Origin: Streptomyces zagrosensis
GTDB lineage: Bacteria > Actinomycetota > Actinomycetes > Streptomycetales > Streptomycetaceae
Direction: 5' to 3'
Length of the DNA stretch: 64,000 nucleotides
NCBI RefSeq assembly: GCF_014203645.1
Contig: NZ_JACHJL010000006.1
Span: forward strand, 337,306 to 401,305
This document shows positions 17,987 through 26,502 of this stretch, piece after piece. The notes under the pieces were generated by a model. That model was given only the letters and a program-made list of their open reading frames with translations, had not been told where the DNA came from and did not search any database. The translations under genes and the position numbers were made by a program. Position 1 is the first letter of the stretch. Every line of letters starts with the position of its first letter.

Positions 17987-18823
17987 ATGCCCCAGCACAC
18001 CTCCGGGTCTGAACGCGCGACGGTGCCGCCCGCCGCCCGCGGCACCGTCCGGCCAACCGCGCCCACTTCGCTTGAAGAGCTGTGGCGGTCGTACAAGACA
18101 ACGGGTGACGAGCGGCTACGGGAGCAGTTGATCCTGCATTACTCGCCACTGGTGAAGTACGTGGCCGGACGCGTCAGCGTCGGGTTGCCCGCCAACGTCG
18201 AACAGGCGGACTTCGTCTCCTCAGGGATCTTCGGCCTCATCGACGCCATCGAGAAGTTCGACCCCGATCGGGCCATCAAGTTCGAGACGTACGCGATCAC
18301 CCGCATCCGTGGCGCCATGATCGACGAGCTGCGGGCGCTGGATTGGATTCCCCGCTCGGTGCGACAGAAGGCCCGGGCTGTTGAGCGCGCCTACGCCACG
18401 TTGGAGGCGGCGTTGCGCCGTACGCCATCGGAGATGGAAGTTGCCGCGGAGATGGGCATCGGGCTGGAGGAACTGCACGGTGTTTTCAGCCAGTTGTCAC
18501 TGGCCAACGTGGTGGCTCTGGAGGAGTTGTTGCACGTTGGCGGGGAGGGCGGTGACCGGCTCACGCTCGGTGACACACTGGAAGACCAGGCTGCGGACGA
18601 CCCCGTCGAAGTCGCTGAGGACCGGGAACTGCGGCGGCTACTCGCGCGCGCCATCAACACCCTCCCAGAGCGCGAGAAGACCGTGGTGACGCTCTACTAC
18701 TACGAGGGGCTCACGTTGGCTGAAATCGGGCAGGTCTTGGGCGTAACGGAAAGCCGTGTCAGCCAGATCCACACCAAGTCCGTGCTCCAGTTGCGAGCGA
18801 AACTGGCCGACGTCGGGCGCTGA
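17987..18823 (+). CDS. whiG: RNA polymerase sigma factor WhiG
   Basis: A FliA-type sigma factor (278 residues) that starts sporulation of aerial hyphae in Streptomyces. Region 2 carries QLILHYSPLVKYVAGRVSVG and DLI/FE-type motifs including FGLIDAIEKFDPDRAIKFET. Region 3 starts at RTPSEMEVAAEMGI, and the region 4 helix-turn-helix is LTLAEIGQVLGVTESRVSQI. The N-terminal ~25 residues are a Ser/Pro/Thr leader. The 240-bp upstream gap implies its own promoter. Known targets in the genus include whiH and whiI, neither of which is here. Confidence 0.96.
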   Translation: MPQHTSGSERATVPPAARGTVRPTAPTSLEELWRSYKTTGDERLREQLILHYSPLVKYVAGRVSVGLPANVEQADFVSSGIFGLIDAIEKFDPDRAIKFETYAITRIRGAMIDELRALDWIPRSVRQKARAVERAYATLEAALRRTPSEMEVAAEMGIGLEELHGVFSQLSLANVVALEELLHVGGEGGDRLTLGDTLEDQAADDPVEVAEDRELRRLLARAINTLPEREKTVVTLYYYEGLTLAEIGQVLGVTESRVSQIHTKSVLQLRAKLADVGR

Positions 18824-18873
18824 ATCGTCCCTCCTCCGTCGTCCTGCGTGCCAGGCGTACGTAGAGTGGAGGA

Positions 18874-19455
18874 GTGCCCAGGATTCGAGCGGCCTCGGTG
18901 GCCGAGCACCGGACGATGCAGCGCAGCGCCCTGCTGGACGCCGCGCGCACCCTGCTGTCCGAAGGCGGTACGGACGCGCTGACGTTCCCTGCCCTCGCCG
19001 AGCGGACGGGACTCGCCAGGTCGTCTGTCTACGAATATTTCCGGTCACGCGCCGCCGTGGTCGAGGAACTGTGCGCCGCCGACTTCCCGATCTGGGCTGC
19101 CGAGGTCGAGGCCGCGATGGAGCGCGCCGACACCGCTGAGGCCAAGATCGAGGCGTACGTCCGGCAGCAACTGGCCCTGGTCGGCGACCGGCGTCACCGT
19201 GCCGTAGTGGCGATCTCGGCGGGAGAGCTCGACGCGGGTGCGCGGGAGAAGATTCGCGCCGCGCACGGCGGACTTATCGCCATGGTGGTCGAGGCGCTGG
19301 GCGCGCTCGGGCACGAGGAACCCAGGTTGACCGCGATGCTGTTGCAAGGCGTGGTCGATGCCGCGGTTCGGCGCATCGAACTGGGGGCAGCCGAGAACCC
19401 AGGGCGTATCACCGACACGGCCGTCGCCGTGGCCCTGCGGGGCGTTCGGGGCTGA
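18874..19455 (+). CDS. TetR/AcrR family transcriptional regulator
   Basis: A 193-residue one-component repressor. The N-terminal helix-turn-helix reads LTFPALAERTGLARSSVYEYFRS, and the remainder is a variable ligand-binding helical domain. GTG at 18874 has GGAGGA 2 nt upstream. It follows whiG by 50 bp. The last ~260 bp lie antisense to the extended 3' end of the M23 peptidase gene. The ligand and targets cannot be predicted. Confidence 0.88.
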   Translation: MPRIRAASVAEHRTMQRSALLDAARTLLSEGGTDALTFPALAERTGLARSSVYEYFRSRAAVVEELCAADFPIWAAEVEAAMERADTAEAKIEAYVRQQLALVGDRRHRAVVAISAGELDAGAREKIRAAHGGLIAMVVEALGALGHEEPRLTAMLLQGVVDAAVRRIELGAAENPGRITDTAVAVALRGVRG

Positions 19456-20822
19456 GCCGATGCCTGGTGCCTCCGCCATGCCCAGGCTGCCGTCACGGCC
19501 AAGAGCGCAGCATGGACCAGGCCGGCGGGCGTCACGGTCAACGGGCGGGTGGGCGCCGTTGTGGCTGCGGTGGGGGGCGGCTTGTCGGTGGACGATCCAC
19601 GCTGGAGTTGGCCTGTAACGCCGTCTTGGCACCGTGGATGCACGCAGCGGCCAACGCCAGCTGGAAGGCCGCCCCTGACGGTGAGGCCGTGGGAAAAGCT
19701 GGGAGCGAGCCGACCCGGTGAACGGTGGGCCGGGGTCGGTTGCCCCAAAGCGGAGACCGAGAGCTCCGGGATGCCGAAGACGGGCAGCAATCTGGAGGGA
19801 CCGCCGCGCAGCAGGGACGGAGGCATCAGCGACAGTGGGTCCAGATAGCGGTCTTCGCGGCGCAGCCCCCAGTGCAGGCAGCCGGACGGACAGTGAAACG
19901 GGCCCTCCTGCACGATGGCGACCACCTGCCCGGCGGTCACCTTGTCTCCCTTTGCCACTAGCGCTTGCACGGGCTCGTACGTGGTGCGCAATACAGGGTG
20001 TCCACTTCCGGACACCGCAATTGAGAGCACCCCGCGCCCCGCGACACGGCCCGCGAACGTGACACGACCGGCCGTCGCGGCTCGTACCGGCTGCCCGGCG
20101 TGCGCGATGAGGTCCACCCCGCGATGCCCCGCAGCCCATGGCTCGGGAGGAGGCTCCCAGCCGCGGAGAACGGTAGGCCGCAGCGCTCCGTGGGGCCCGT
20201 CCACCGGCCAGGCCCGGTCTTGCGCGGAATGCGGCTTCCGGGCGGGGGAGGGCACGTCGCGCGCCAAGGCCGCCCGCGGTGGGGGCCCTGTCGAGCCGCC
20301 AGCGCGAATCGGGGGCCCCGCCGCGAGGGGAAGGCGCAGACCGTGCGGTTGCGAGGCGTCGGCGGACGGCAGGGCGGCAGGGGGTGCGGCGAGTGGGCCC
20401 CGTGGCGCGACCGTCGGGATGCCAGGGGCGTAGTTGGGGGTAGGCCGCGGGGGCGTCTTGGGGTCTGCATACCCAATGCTGGCGGACTCCTCGGTTCGGG
20501 TTCCCTGCTTCGGGGCTGTCCCCTGCTCCCAACCGGTGCTCAGCACATCGGCGATCACCATCACGGCACAGCCCGTGACCGTTAAGCCGAGCGCCACTGC
20601 CCCCGTCACCAACCAGCGGACGAGGGGTGCGCGAGCTTCGCTGGGGCCGGGTGGGCCGGGTGGGCCGGGTGGACCGGGTGGACCTGGGGGCCGCTGGGCA
20701 CGATGCGCACTGATGATGGCGTACGTAGGGGAAACAGGAAGAACATGGCCACAGAGGCGACGGAGGGCCTGGTGGGCCTGACGGAGCGTGTGTGAGTAAG
20801 ACATACGACGACCGTGCCGCAC
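19194..20822 (-). CDS. M23 family metallopeptidase with C-terminal read-through extension
   Basis: A putative peptidoglycan endopeptidase. Near the N-terminus is a (PPG)n run encoded by a 9-bp repeat, then a membrane segment LVTGAVALGLTVTGCAVMVIADVL. The M23 domain has HRGVDLIAHAGQPVRAATAG (H and D zinc ligands) and CLHWGLRREDRYLDPL, where the usual HxH is Cys-Leu-His, as in many actinobacterial members. After LPVFGIPELSV the reading frame continues ~200 residues, including a hydrophobic LVHAALLAVTAAWAW, and runs 262 bp antisense into the TetR gene. The normal stop seems lost. The start is uncertain: GTG 20822 or ATG 20804, neither with a clear ribosome-binding site. Confidence 0.7.
   Translation of the reverse strand: MRHGRRMSYSHTLRQAHQALRRLCGHVLPVSPTYAIISAHRAQRPPGPPGPPGPPGPPGPSEARAPLVRWLVTGAVALGLTVTGCAVMVIADVLSTGWEQGTAPKQGTRTEESASIGYADPKTPPRPTPNYAPGIPTVAPRGPLAAPPAALPSADASQPHGLRLPLAAGPPIRAGGSTGPPPRAALARDVPSPARKPHSAQDRAWPVDGPHGALRPTVLRGWEPPPEPWAAGHRGVDLIAHAGQPVRAATAGRVTFAGRVAGRGVLSIAVSGSGHPVLRTTYEPVQALVAKGDKVTAGQVVAIVQEGPFHCPSGCLHWGLRREDRYLDPLSLMPPSLLRGGPSRLLPVFGIPELSVSALGQPTPAHRSPGRLAPSFSHGLTVRGGLPAGVGRCVHPRCQDGVTGQLQRGSSTDKPPPTAATTAPTRPLTVTPAGLVHAALLAVTAAWAWRRHQASAQPRTPRRATATAVSVIRPGFSAAPSSMRRTAASTTPCNSIAVNLGSSCPSAPSASTTMAISPPCAARIFSRAPASSSPAEIATTAR
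20643..20692. repeat. Imperfect 9-bp tandem repeat (GGGCCGGGT)n
   Basis: About five imperfect copies of a 9-bp unit inside the M23 gene. On the minus strand it encodes a collagen-like Pro-Pro-Gly run. Being a multiple of three, it can vary in length without a frameshift. Confidence 0.85.
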
Positions 20823-21106
20823 ATCGCCGATCTGCGGTGATCTTGGTCGTCTCCTGTGGATAACTCACGGGTTGTGGATAACGCCGTCACCCGCGACCGC
20901 GGCGGTCCCGTACACTTCAGGTGGCGATCCGGGTCACCGGATCGACTTCGCACGCCCCGCCACCGGCGCATCAGTCCCACTCGGGCAGCACGGTGGCCGC
21001 GTCCCTCGGTCTTCGGAAGGTCTTCTTCCGTGGCAGGCGCGTCGGGGCGTCAGGCGCGGCGGCCACCCGGCCGCCGCGGGAACCGAGCACCTCAAGGAGT
21101 ACGGCT

Positions 21107-22075
21107 ATGGCCGTCGTCACGATGCGGGAGCTGCTGGAAAGCGGCGTCCACTTCGGTCACCAGACCCGCCGTTGGAACCCGAAGATGAAGCGCTTCATCT
21201 TCACCGAGCGCAACGGCATCTACATCATCGACCTGCTCCAGTCGCTGTCGTACATCGACCGCGCCTACGAGTTCGTCAAGGAGACGGTCGCGCACGGCGG
21301 CTCCATCATGTTCGTCGGTACCAAGAAGCAGGCGCAGGAGGCCATCGCCGAGCAGGCGACCCGCGTCGGCATGCCGTACGTCAACCAGCGCTGGCTGGGC
21401 GGCATGCTCACCAACTTCTCGACCGTCTACAAGCGCCTGCAGCGCCTGAAGGAGCTTGAGCTCATCGACTTCGAGGATGTGGCCGCCTCCGGCCTCACCA
21501 AGAAGGAGCTCTTGGTCCTCTCGCGTGAGAAGATCAAGTTGGAGAAGACCCTCGGTGGCATCCGCGAGATGCAGAAGGTGCCGAGCGCCGTCTGGATCGT
21601 GGACACCAAGAAGGAGCACATCGCCGTCGGCGAGGCGCGCAAGCTCCGTATCCCGGTCGTCGCGATCCTCGACACCAACTGCGACCCCGACGAGGTTGAC
21701 TACAAGATCCCGGGCAACGACGACGCGATCCGCTCCGTCACCCTGCTCACCCGGGTGATCGCCGACGCCGTCGCCGAGGGCCTCATCGCTCGCTCCGGTG
21801 CCGCCACCGGTGACGTGAAGGCCGACAAGGCGGCCGGTGAGCCGCTCGCCGAGTGGGAGCGCGACCTGCTTGAGGGCGACACGGCCAAGAAGGCCGAAGA
21901 GGCTGAGAAGCCGGCCGACGCCGCCCCGGCTGAGACCGCTCCTGCCGCCGACGCTCCGGTCGATGCTGCTCCGGCTGAGGCCGCCACGACCGAGACCGAG
22001 GCCGCTCCGGTCGATGCTGCCCCGGTTGAGGCTGCTGCTGCCGAGGCTCCGGCCGTGGACGCCGAGCAGGGCTGA
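21107..22075 (+). CDS. rpsB: 30S ribosomal protein S2
   Basis: A ribosomal protein of 322 residues, needed to bind S1 and initiate translation. Conserved blocks include VTMRELLESGVHFGHQTRRW, NPKMKRFIFTERNGIYIIDL, FVGTKKQAQ, RWLGGMLTNFSTV and VDTKKEHIAVGEA. The last ~65 residues are an Ala/Pro/Glu-rich tail (repeating DAAPAE units), a known actinobacterial extension. ATG 21107 follows AAGGAG by 7 nt. It is followed by tsf, the standard pairing. Confidence 0.97.
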   Translation: MAVVTMRELLESGVHFGHQTRRWNPKMKRFIFTERNGIYIIDLLQSLSYIDRAYEFVKETVAHGGSIMFVGTKKQAQEAIAEQATRVGMPYVNQRWLGGMLTNFSTVYKRLQRLKELELIDFEDVAASGLTKKELLVLSREKIKLEKTLGGIREMQKVPSAVWIVDTKKEHIAVGEARKLRIPVVAILDTNCDPDEVDYKIPGNDDAIRSVTLLTRVIADAVAEGLIARSGAATGDVKADKAAGEPLAEWERDLLEGDTAKKAEEAEKPADAAPAETAPAADAPVDAAPAEAATTETEAAPVDAAPVEAAAAEAPAVDAEQG

Positions 22076-22186
22076 CGATTGCCGCGGCGAACTGGGCTCG
22101 CGCCCGTTCGTCGTAGCGTCACGGTTGGTGACGGCGGGAGCGTTGTGTAATCGCGACGCCCCGCCGTCCACCCGTAAGATCACAGA

Positions 22187-22215
22187 TCTTTCGAGACCTT
22201 TCGAGACCTTTCGAG
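22187..22215 (+). repeat. Three 10-bp repeats CTTTCGAGAC in the tsf leader
   Basis: The leader of tsf contains CTTTCGAGA spaced exactly 10 bp apart three times, just before the ribosome-binding region. It may be a phased protein-binding site or a chance duplication. Confidence 0.6.
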
Positions 22216-22231
22216 AAGAGATTTACAGACC

Positions 22232-23068
22232 ATGGCGAACTTCACCGCCGCTGACGTCAAGAAGCTCCGCGAGCTCACCGGCGCCGGCATGATGGACTGC
22301 AAGAAGGCGTTGGACGAGGCCGAGGGCAGCGTTGACAAGGCCGTCGAGATCCTGCGCGTCAAGGGCCAGAAGGGCGTGGCCAAGCGCGAGAGCCGTAACG
22401 CCACGAACGGCGCCATCGTCTCGCTGATCGCCGACGACAAAAGCTCCGGTGTTCTGCTTGAGCTGAAGTGCGAGACGGACTTCGTCGCCAAGGGCGACAA
22501 GTTCGTCGCCGTTGCCGACGCCATCACTGCTCACGTCGCGAAGAGCTCTCCGGCCGACATCGAGGCGCTGCTCGCCTCGGAGATCGAGGCCGGCAAGACC
22601 GTGCAGGCGTACGTGGACGAGGCCAACGCCACCCTTGGCGAGAAGATCGTCCTGGAGCGGTTCGCTCAGTTCTCCGACGGCTCCGTCGCGGCGTACATGC
22701 ACCGCACCAGCCCGGACCTGCCGCCCCAGGTGGGCGTGCTTGTCGAGCTGGACAAGGAGAACGCCGAGGTCGCCAAGGACGTCGCGCAGCACATCGCCGC
22801 CTTCTCGCCGAAGTTCCTCACGCGCGAGGAAATCTCGGCCGAGACGGTGGAAAACGAGCGCCGCGTCGCCGAGGCCACCGCGCGCGAGGAGGGCAAGCCC
22901 GAGGCTGCCCTGTCGAAGATCGTTGAGGGACGTGTCAACGGCTTCTTCAAGGAGAACGTGCTGCTCGACCAGCCGTTCGCCAAGGACAACAAGAAGTCCG
23001 TCAAGAAGGTTCTGGACGAGGCCGGCGTCTCGCTCAAGCGCTTCGCCCGCTTCCGCGTTGGCGTCTGA
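22232..23068 (+). CDS. tsf: Elongation factor Ts
   Basis: The guanine-nucleotide exchange factor for EF-Tu, 278 residues. The UBA-like N-terminus is ANFTAADVKKLRELTGAGMM, followed by DCKKALDEAEG. Core blocks are ECETDFVAKGDKF-like (here CETDFVAKGDKF) and PQVGVLVELD. The C-terminal region ends LDEAGVSLKRFARFRVGV. It follows rpsB by ~155 bp and ends before a strong terminator. Confidence 0.97.
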   Translation: MANFTAADVKKLRELTGAGMMDCKKALDEAEGSVDKAVEILRVKGQKGVAKRESRNATNGAIVSLIADDKSSGVLLELKCETDFVAKGDKFVAVADAITAHVAKSSPADIEALLASEIEAGKTVQAYVDEANATLGEKIVLERFAQFSDGSVAAYMHRTSPDLPPQVGVLVELDKENAEVAKDVAQHIAAFSPKFLTREEISAETVENERRVAEATAREEGKPEAALSKIVEGRVNGFFKENVLLDQPFAKDNKKSVKKVLDEAGVSLKRFARFRVGV

Positions 23069-23087
23069 CCTCATTCCCCGGGGTTAA

Positions 23088-23113
23088 GCCCCGGCTCAGG
23101 ACTGAGCCGGGGC
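23088..23113 (+). terminator. Hairpin terminator after tsf
   Basis: A perfect 12-bp stem (GCCCCGGCTCAG with its complement) with a tight loop lies 20 nt after the tsf stop. Confidence 0.92.
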
Positions 23114-23261
23114 AGCGAATGACCAACGACCCCGATAGGGTCGTACGCAGCCAGCCGTCCACCGGTTGGCCGCAGATGTGACGAGGAGGCCATTGCCGTA
23201 GAGGTCGATCAAGGACCATCCCGGCAGTGGCCTCCTTCGTATGTGCACGAGGAGATCTCCC

Positions 23262-24038
23262 ATGAATTTGGACGCCGATCAGGCCGATCAGGCCGACCCG
23301 AAAACCGACGTAGCCAAGCGTCGTCGGTTTCTGCTGAAGCTTTCCGGTGAGGCGTTCGCTGGCGGCGGAGGACTCGGCGTCGATCCCGACGTCGTGCACA
23401 AGATTGCCCGCGAGGTGGCCGCCGTCGTCCGCGACGGGGCCGAGATTGCCATCGTCATCGGTGGTGGCAACTTCTTCCGCGGTGCCGAACTCCAGCAGCG
23501 CGGTATGGACCGGGCCCGCTCCGACTACATGGGCATGCTCGGAACAGTCATGAACTGCCTTGCCCTCCAGGACTTCCTGGAAAAGGAGGGCATCGACTCC
23601 CGGGTCCAGACCGCCATCACGATGGGGCAGGTGGCGGAGCCGTACATCCCGCTCCGTGCGGTGCGGCACCTGGAGAAGGGGCGCGTTGTGATCTTCGGCG
23701 CAGGCATGGGCATGCCGTACTTCTCCACCGATACGACCGCCGCGCAGCGGGCCCTGGAGATCGACGCGGAGGCGCTGCTGATGGGCAAGAACGGCGTGGA
23801 CGGGGTCTACGACTCAGACCCCAAGCGGAACCCGGACGCGGTCAAGTTCGACGCGTTGGGATACGCCGAGGTGATCACTCAGGATCTCAAGGTCGCCGAC
23901 GCCACGGCGGTCACGCTGTGCCGCGACAACAGGCTGCCGATCCTGGTGTTCGAGCTGCTCGCGGAGGGCAACATCGCGCGTGCGGTGAAGGGTGAGAAGA
24001 TCGGCACGCTCGTCAGCGACCAGGGCACCCGGAACTGA
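23262..24038 (+). CDS. pyrH: UMP kinase
   Basis: An amino-acid-kinase-fold enzyme phosphorylating UMP to UDP for pyrimidine and nucleic acid synthesis. It has 258 residues with RRRFLLKLSGEAFAG, IVIGGGNFFRG, a GMGMPYFSTDT loop and ALLMGKNGVDGVYDSDP. ATG 23262 is chosen over an upstream ATG at 23241 because AGGAG lies 7 nt before it. The ~20 N-terminal residues (DADQADQADPKTD) are an acidic leader not found in most homologues. Confidence 0.95.
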   Translation: MNLDADQADQADPKTDVAKRRRFLLKLSGEAFAGGGGLGVDPDVVHKIAREVAAVVRDGAEIAIVIGGGNFFRGAELQQRGMDRARSDYMGMLGTVMNCLALQDFLEKEGIDSRVQTAITMGQVAEPYIPLRAVRHLEKGRVVIFGAGMGMPYFSTDTTAAQRALEIDAEALLMGKNGVDGVYDSDPKRNPDAVKFDALGYAEVITQDLKVADATAVTLCRDNRLPILVFELLAEGNIARAVKGEKIGTLVSDQGTRN

Positions 24039-24209
24039 CGGCCCGTACTGCCTTTCGCACGGCTGTCCGTAATGCCATACGGGCGGCAAGTCCCGGTCGT
24101 CGGAAGCGCCTGGCGCGGGGATGGACAACTGCCTGCCGGTCGGACACCGTGCAGGAGAAGACGCACGCAGGGGCGAGGCTCTGCTTACTGATAACACCAG
24201 GAGCAAGTG

Positions 24210-24767
24210 GTGATCGAAGAGATCCTCCTCGAGGCCGAGGAGAAGATGGAGAAGGCCGTTGTGGTCGCCAAGGAGGACTTCGCCGCGATCCGCACCGGGC
24301 GTGCGCACCCGGCGATGTTCAACAAGATCGTGGCGGACTACTACGGGGCGTTGACGCCCATCAACCAGTTGGCGTCGTTCTCGGTGCCGGAGCCGCGGAT
24401 GGCGGTCGTCACGCCGTTCGACAAGAGCGCGCTGCGCAACATCGAGCAGGCCATCCGCGACTCGGACCTGGGCGTCAATCCGAGCAACGACGGCAGCATC
24501 ATCCGGGTGGTGTTCCCCCAGCTCACGGAGGACCGCCGCAGGGAGTACATCAAGGTCGCCAAGACCAAGGGTGAGGACGCGAAGATTTCGATCCGCAGCG
24601 TCCGGCGCAAGGCCAAGGAGACCATCGACAAGCTCGTCAAGGACGGCGAGACGGGCGAGGACGAGGGCCGCCGCGCGGAGAAGGAGCTCGACGACACCAC
24701 CGCGAAGTACGTCGCGCAAGTGGACGAGCTGCTCAAGCACAAGGAAGCCGAGCTGCTCGAGGTCTGA
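24210..24767 (+). CDS. frr: Ribosome recycling factor
   Basis: Together with EF-G this 185-residue protein splits post-termination ribosomes. It shows the complete family pattern: MIEEILLEAEEKMEKAV, AAIRTGRAHPAMFNKI, YGALTPINQLASFSVPEPR, and the C-terminal RAEKELDDTTAKYVAQVDEL. Two adjacent GTG codons (24207, 24210) could start it; 24210 gives the usual N-terminus, and CAGGAG lies upstream. The stop TGA overlaps the cdsA ATG by one base. Confidence 0.96.
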   Translation: MIEEILLEAEEKMEKAVVVAKEDFAAIRTGRAHPAMFNKIVADYYGALTPINQLASFSVPEPRMAVVTPFDKSALRNIEQAIRDSDLGVNPSNDGSIIRVVFPQLTEDRRREYIKVAKTKGEDAKISIRSVRRKAKETIDKLVKDGETGEDEGRRAEKELDDTTAKYVAQVDELLKHKEAELLEV

Positions 24768-25930
24768 TGAACGACTCATCCTGGGGGGCCCCGCCCCGCA
24801 CCGGATATCGGGGCCCGATCGACCAGGGGCCCGCTCCCTCGCTTCGTGGGGCAATGCCGCCAGCATCGGCGGGTCCCATGCGCATGGTGGGCGATGCGGC
24901 GCAGACTCGGCCCATGCCCATCGTGCCCGACAGAGGCGGAGACCAGGACGATCAGGGGGCCGCTCGGTGGAGCGGCCCCCTGTTCCACGACGCGCAGGAG
25001 CCGCCTGCCCCGTCCCCGGAACATGGCTCTGAGCCAGCTCACGGGCCCGCACGGGGCGATGCCGGTACGACACCCGGGGAGCAGCCCACCGTGCCACCCG
25101 CTCCGCAGAGGAAGCGCGCGGGGCGTGACCTGCGCGCCGCGATAGGGGTCGGCCTCGGCCTGGGCGTGGTCATCGCCGTCTCGCTCTTCGTCCAAAAGGT
25201 CCTCTTTCTCGGTGTGATAACGGTCGCCGTTGTCGTCGGATTGTGGGAACTGACCTCCCGGCTCGCCGAACGCAAGGAAATTCGCGCGCCGCTCGTGCCT
25301 CTCGCGGTGGGTGGCGCGGCCATGGTCGTCGCCGGGTACCTACGTGGCGCGGAAGGCGCGTGGGTTGCCATGGCGCTCACGACGCTGGCAGTGCTCGTCT
25401 GGCGAATGACGGAGCCACCGGACAACTACCTCCGAGACGTCACGGCGGGTATCTTCGCGGCCTTCTATGTGCCGTTTCTCGCGACGTTCGTGGCCCTCAT
25501 GTTGGCCGCGGACGGCGATGGACCCCAGCGGGTACTGACCTTCCTGGTCCTGACCGTCGTCAGCGACACTGGGGCGTACGCGGTCGGCTGGAAGTTCGGC
25601 AAGCACCGGCTCGCTCCGCGCATCAGCCCTGGTAAGACCCGGGAAGGGATGCTGGGTGCCATCGTCTTCGCCGTGGTGGCGGGAGCGCTGTGCACGCACT
25701 TCCTCATCGATGGCGGTACCTGGTGGCAGGGGCTGATCCTCGGCTTCGCGGTCGCCGTCAGCGCCACACTGGGCGATCTGGGCGAATCCATGATCAAGCG
25801 AGACCTCGGGATCAAGGACATGGGCTCGCTGCTGCCGGGGCACGGCGGAATCATGGACCGGCTTGACTCTCTCCTGCCGACGGCACCGGTGGTCTGGCTG
25901 TTGCTGGTGATCTTCGTCGGGGCTGGGTGA
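24767..25930 (+). CDS. cdsA: Phosphatidate cytidylyltransferase
   Basis: An integral membrane enzyme making CDP-diacylglycerol from phosphatidate and CTP, the entry to phospholipid synthesis. The 387-residue protein has a ~125-residue soluble Pro/Gly-rich N-terminus, unusual for the family, that contains HGSEPAHGPARGD-type words. About eight membrane segments follow. The CDP-alcohol signature is complete at the C-terminus: SMIKRDLGIKDMGSLLPGHG then GIMDRLDS. It is translationally coupled to frr (TGATGA). Confidence 0.94.
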   Translation: MNDSSWGAPPRTGYRGPIDQGPAPSLRGAMPPASAGPMRMVGDAAQTRPMPIVPDRGGDQDDQGAARWSGPLFHDAQEPPAPSPEHGSEPAHGPARGDAGTTPGEQPTVPPAPQRKRAGRDLRAAIGVGLGLGVVIAVSLFVQKVLFLGVITVAVVVGLWELTSRLAERKEIRAPLVPLAVGGAAMVVAGYLRGAEGAWVAMALTTLAVLVWRMTEPPDNYLRDVTAGIFAAFYVPFLATFVALMLAADGDGPQRVLTFLVLTVVSDTGAYAVGWKFGKHRLAPRISPGKTREGMLGAIVFAVVAGALCTHFLIDGGTWWQGLILGFAVAVSATLGDLGESMIKRDLGIKDMGSLLPGHGGIMDRLDSLLPTAPVVWLLLVIFVGAG

Positions 25931-26502
25931 GGTAGCGCCACTGTCCGGGTGCGTCGGCTGTGCGGTGGTACGCGGTTCGTTACGGGGCGCGGGGCACGAG
26001 GGCCGGGCGGGGGGTGCGCGGGTTCCCGCATGGCACGTCGGGGTGCGGGTCCCTACGTAGGGCCTGGGCTGGAGCGTGGAGGGGCGGGCTCTCGTAGGTG
26101 GTGCGTTGAGGTTTGTCGTGGTGCCGGCGTACGGGGCGCGGAGCACGGGGCCGACGCAGGGGGGACGGTGCCTGGGTACTCGTTTGATCTGGACCGGGGC
26201 ACGGTGCATGGAGGATGGCGGGGCGCGTGCGGTGCGTGGAGTGCAGAGGACGGGGCGCGGGGCCGAGTGTGGTTCCCCGCCTCGCGGACTCGGAGCCGGC
26301 GAGATGGCTCTGAAGTCGGGCGCGGTGCAGCCGTGTGCGGAGCATGATGTGCCCTATCTCCAGTAGCCGGTGGACGTACAGGTCGCTCCAGTCCTTGCTG
26401 CGGCCGGTCGACGTGGCCTTGAGCTGTGGTTTTGGGCGGGGCGGGGACGTCCGCAGATGAGCGGCCTGTTCCACCCCGTACGTCTGCGACACTGGATGAA
26501 CC
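25931..26502. other. 572-bp gap; possible coding remnant on the minus strand
   Basis: No intact gene. On the minus strand near 26430-26330, about 34 codons (…SKDWSDLYVHRLLEIGHIM…) have ~90 % GC at third positions, which is what a real Streptomyces coding stretch would show. There is no start or continuation, so this may be a relic of a deleted gene. I do not recognise the family. GGAGCAC/GGGGCGC words recur between 25984 and 26160. Confidence 0.35.
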
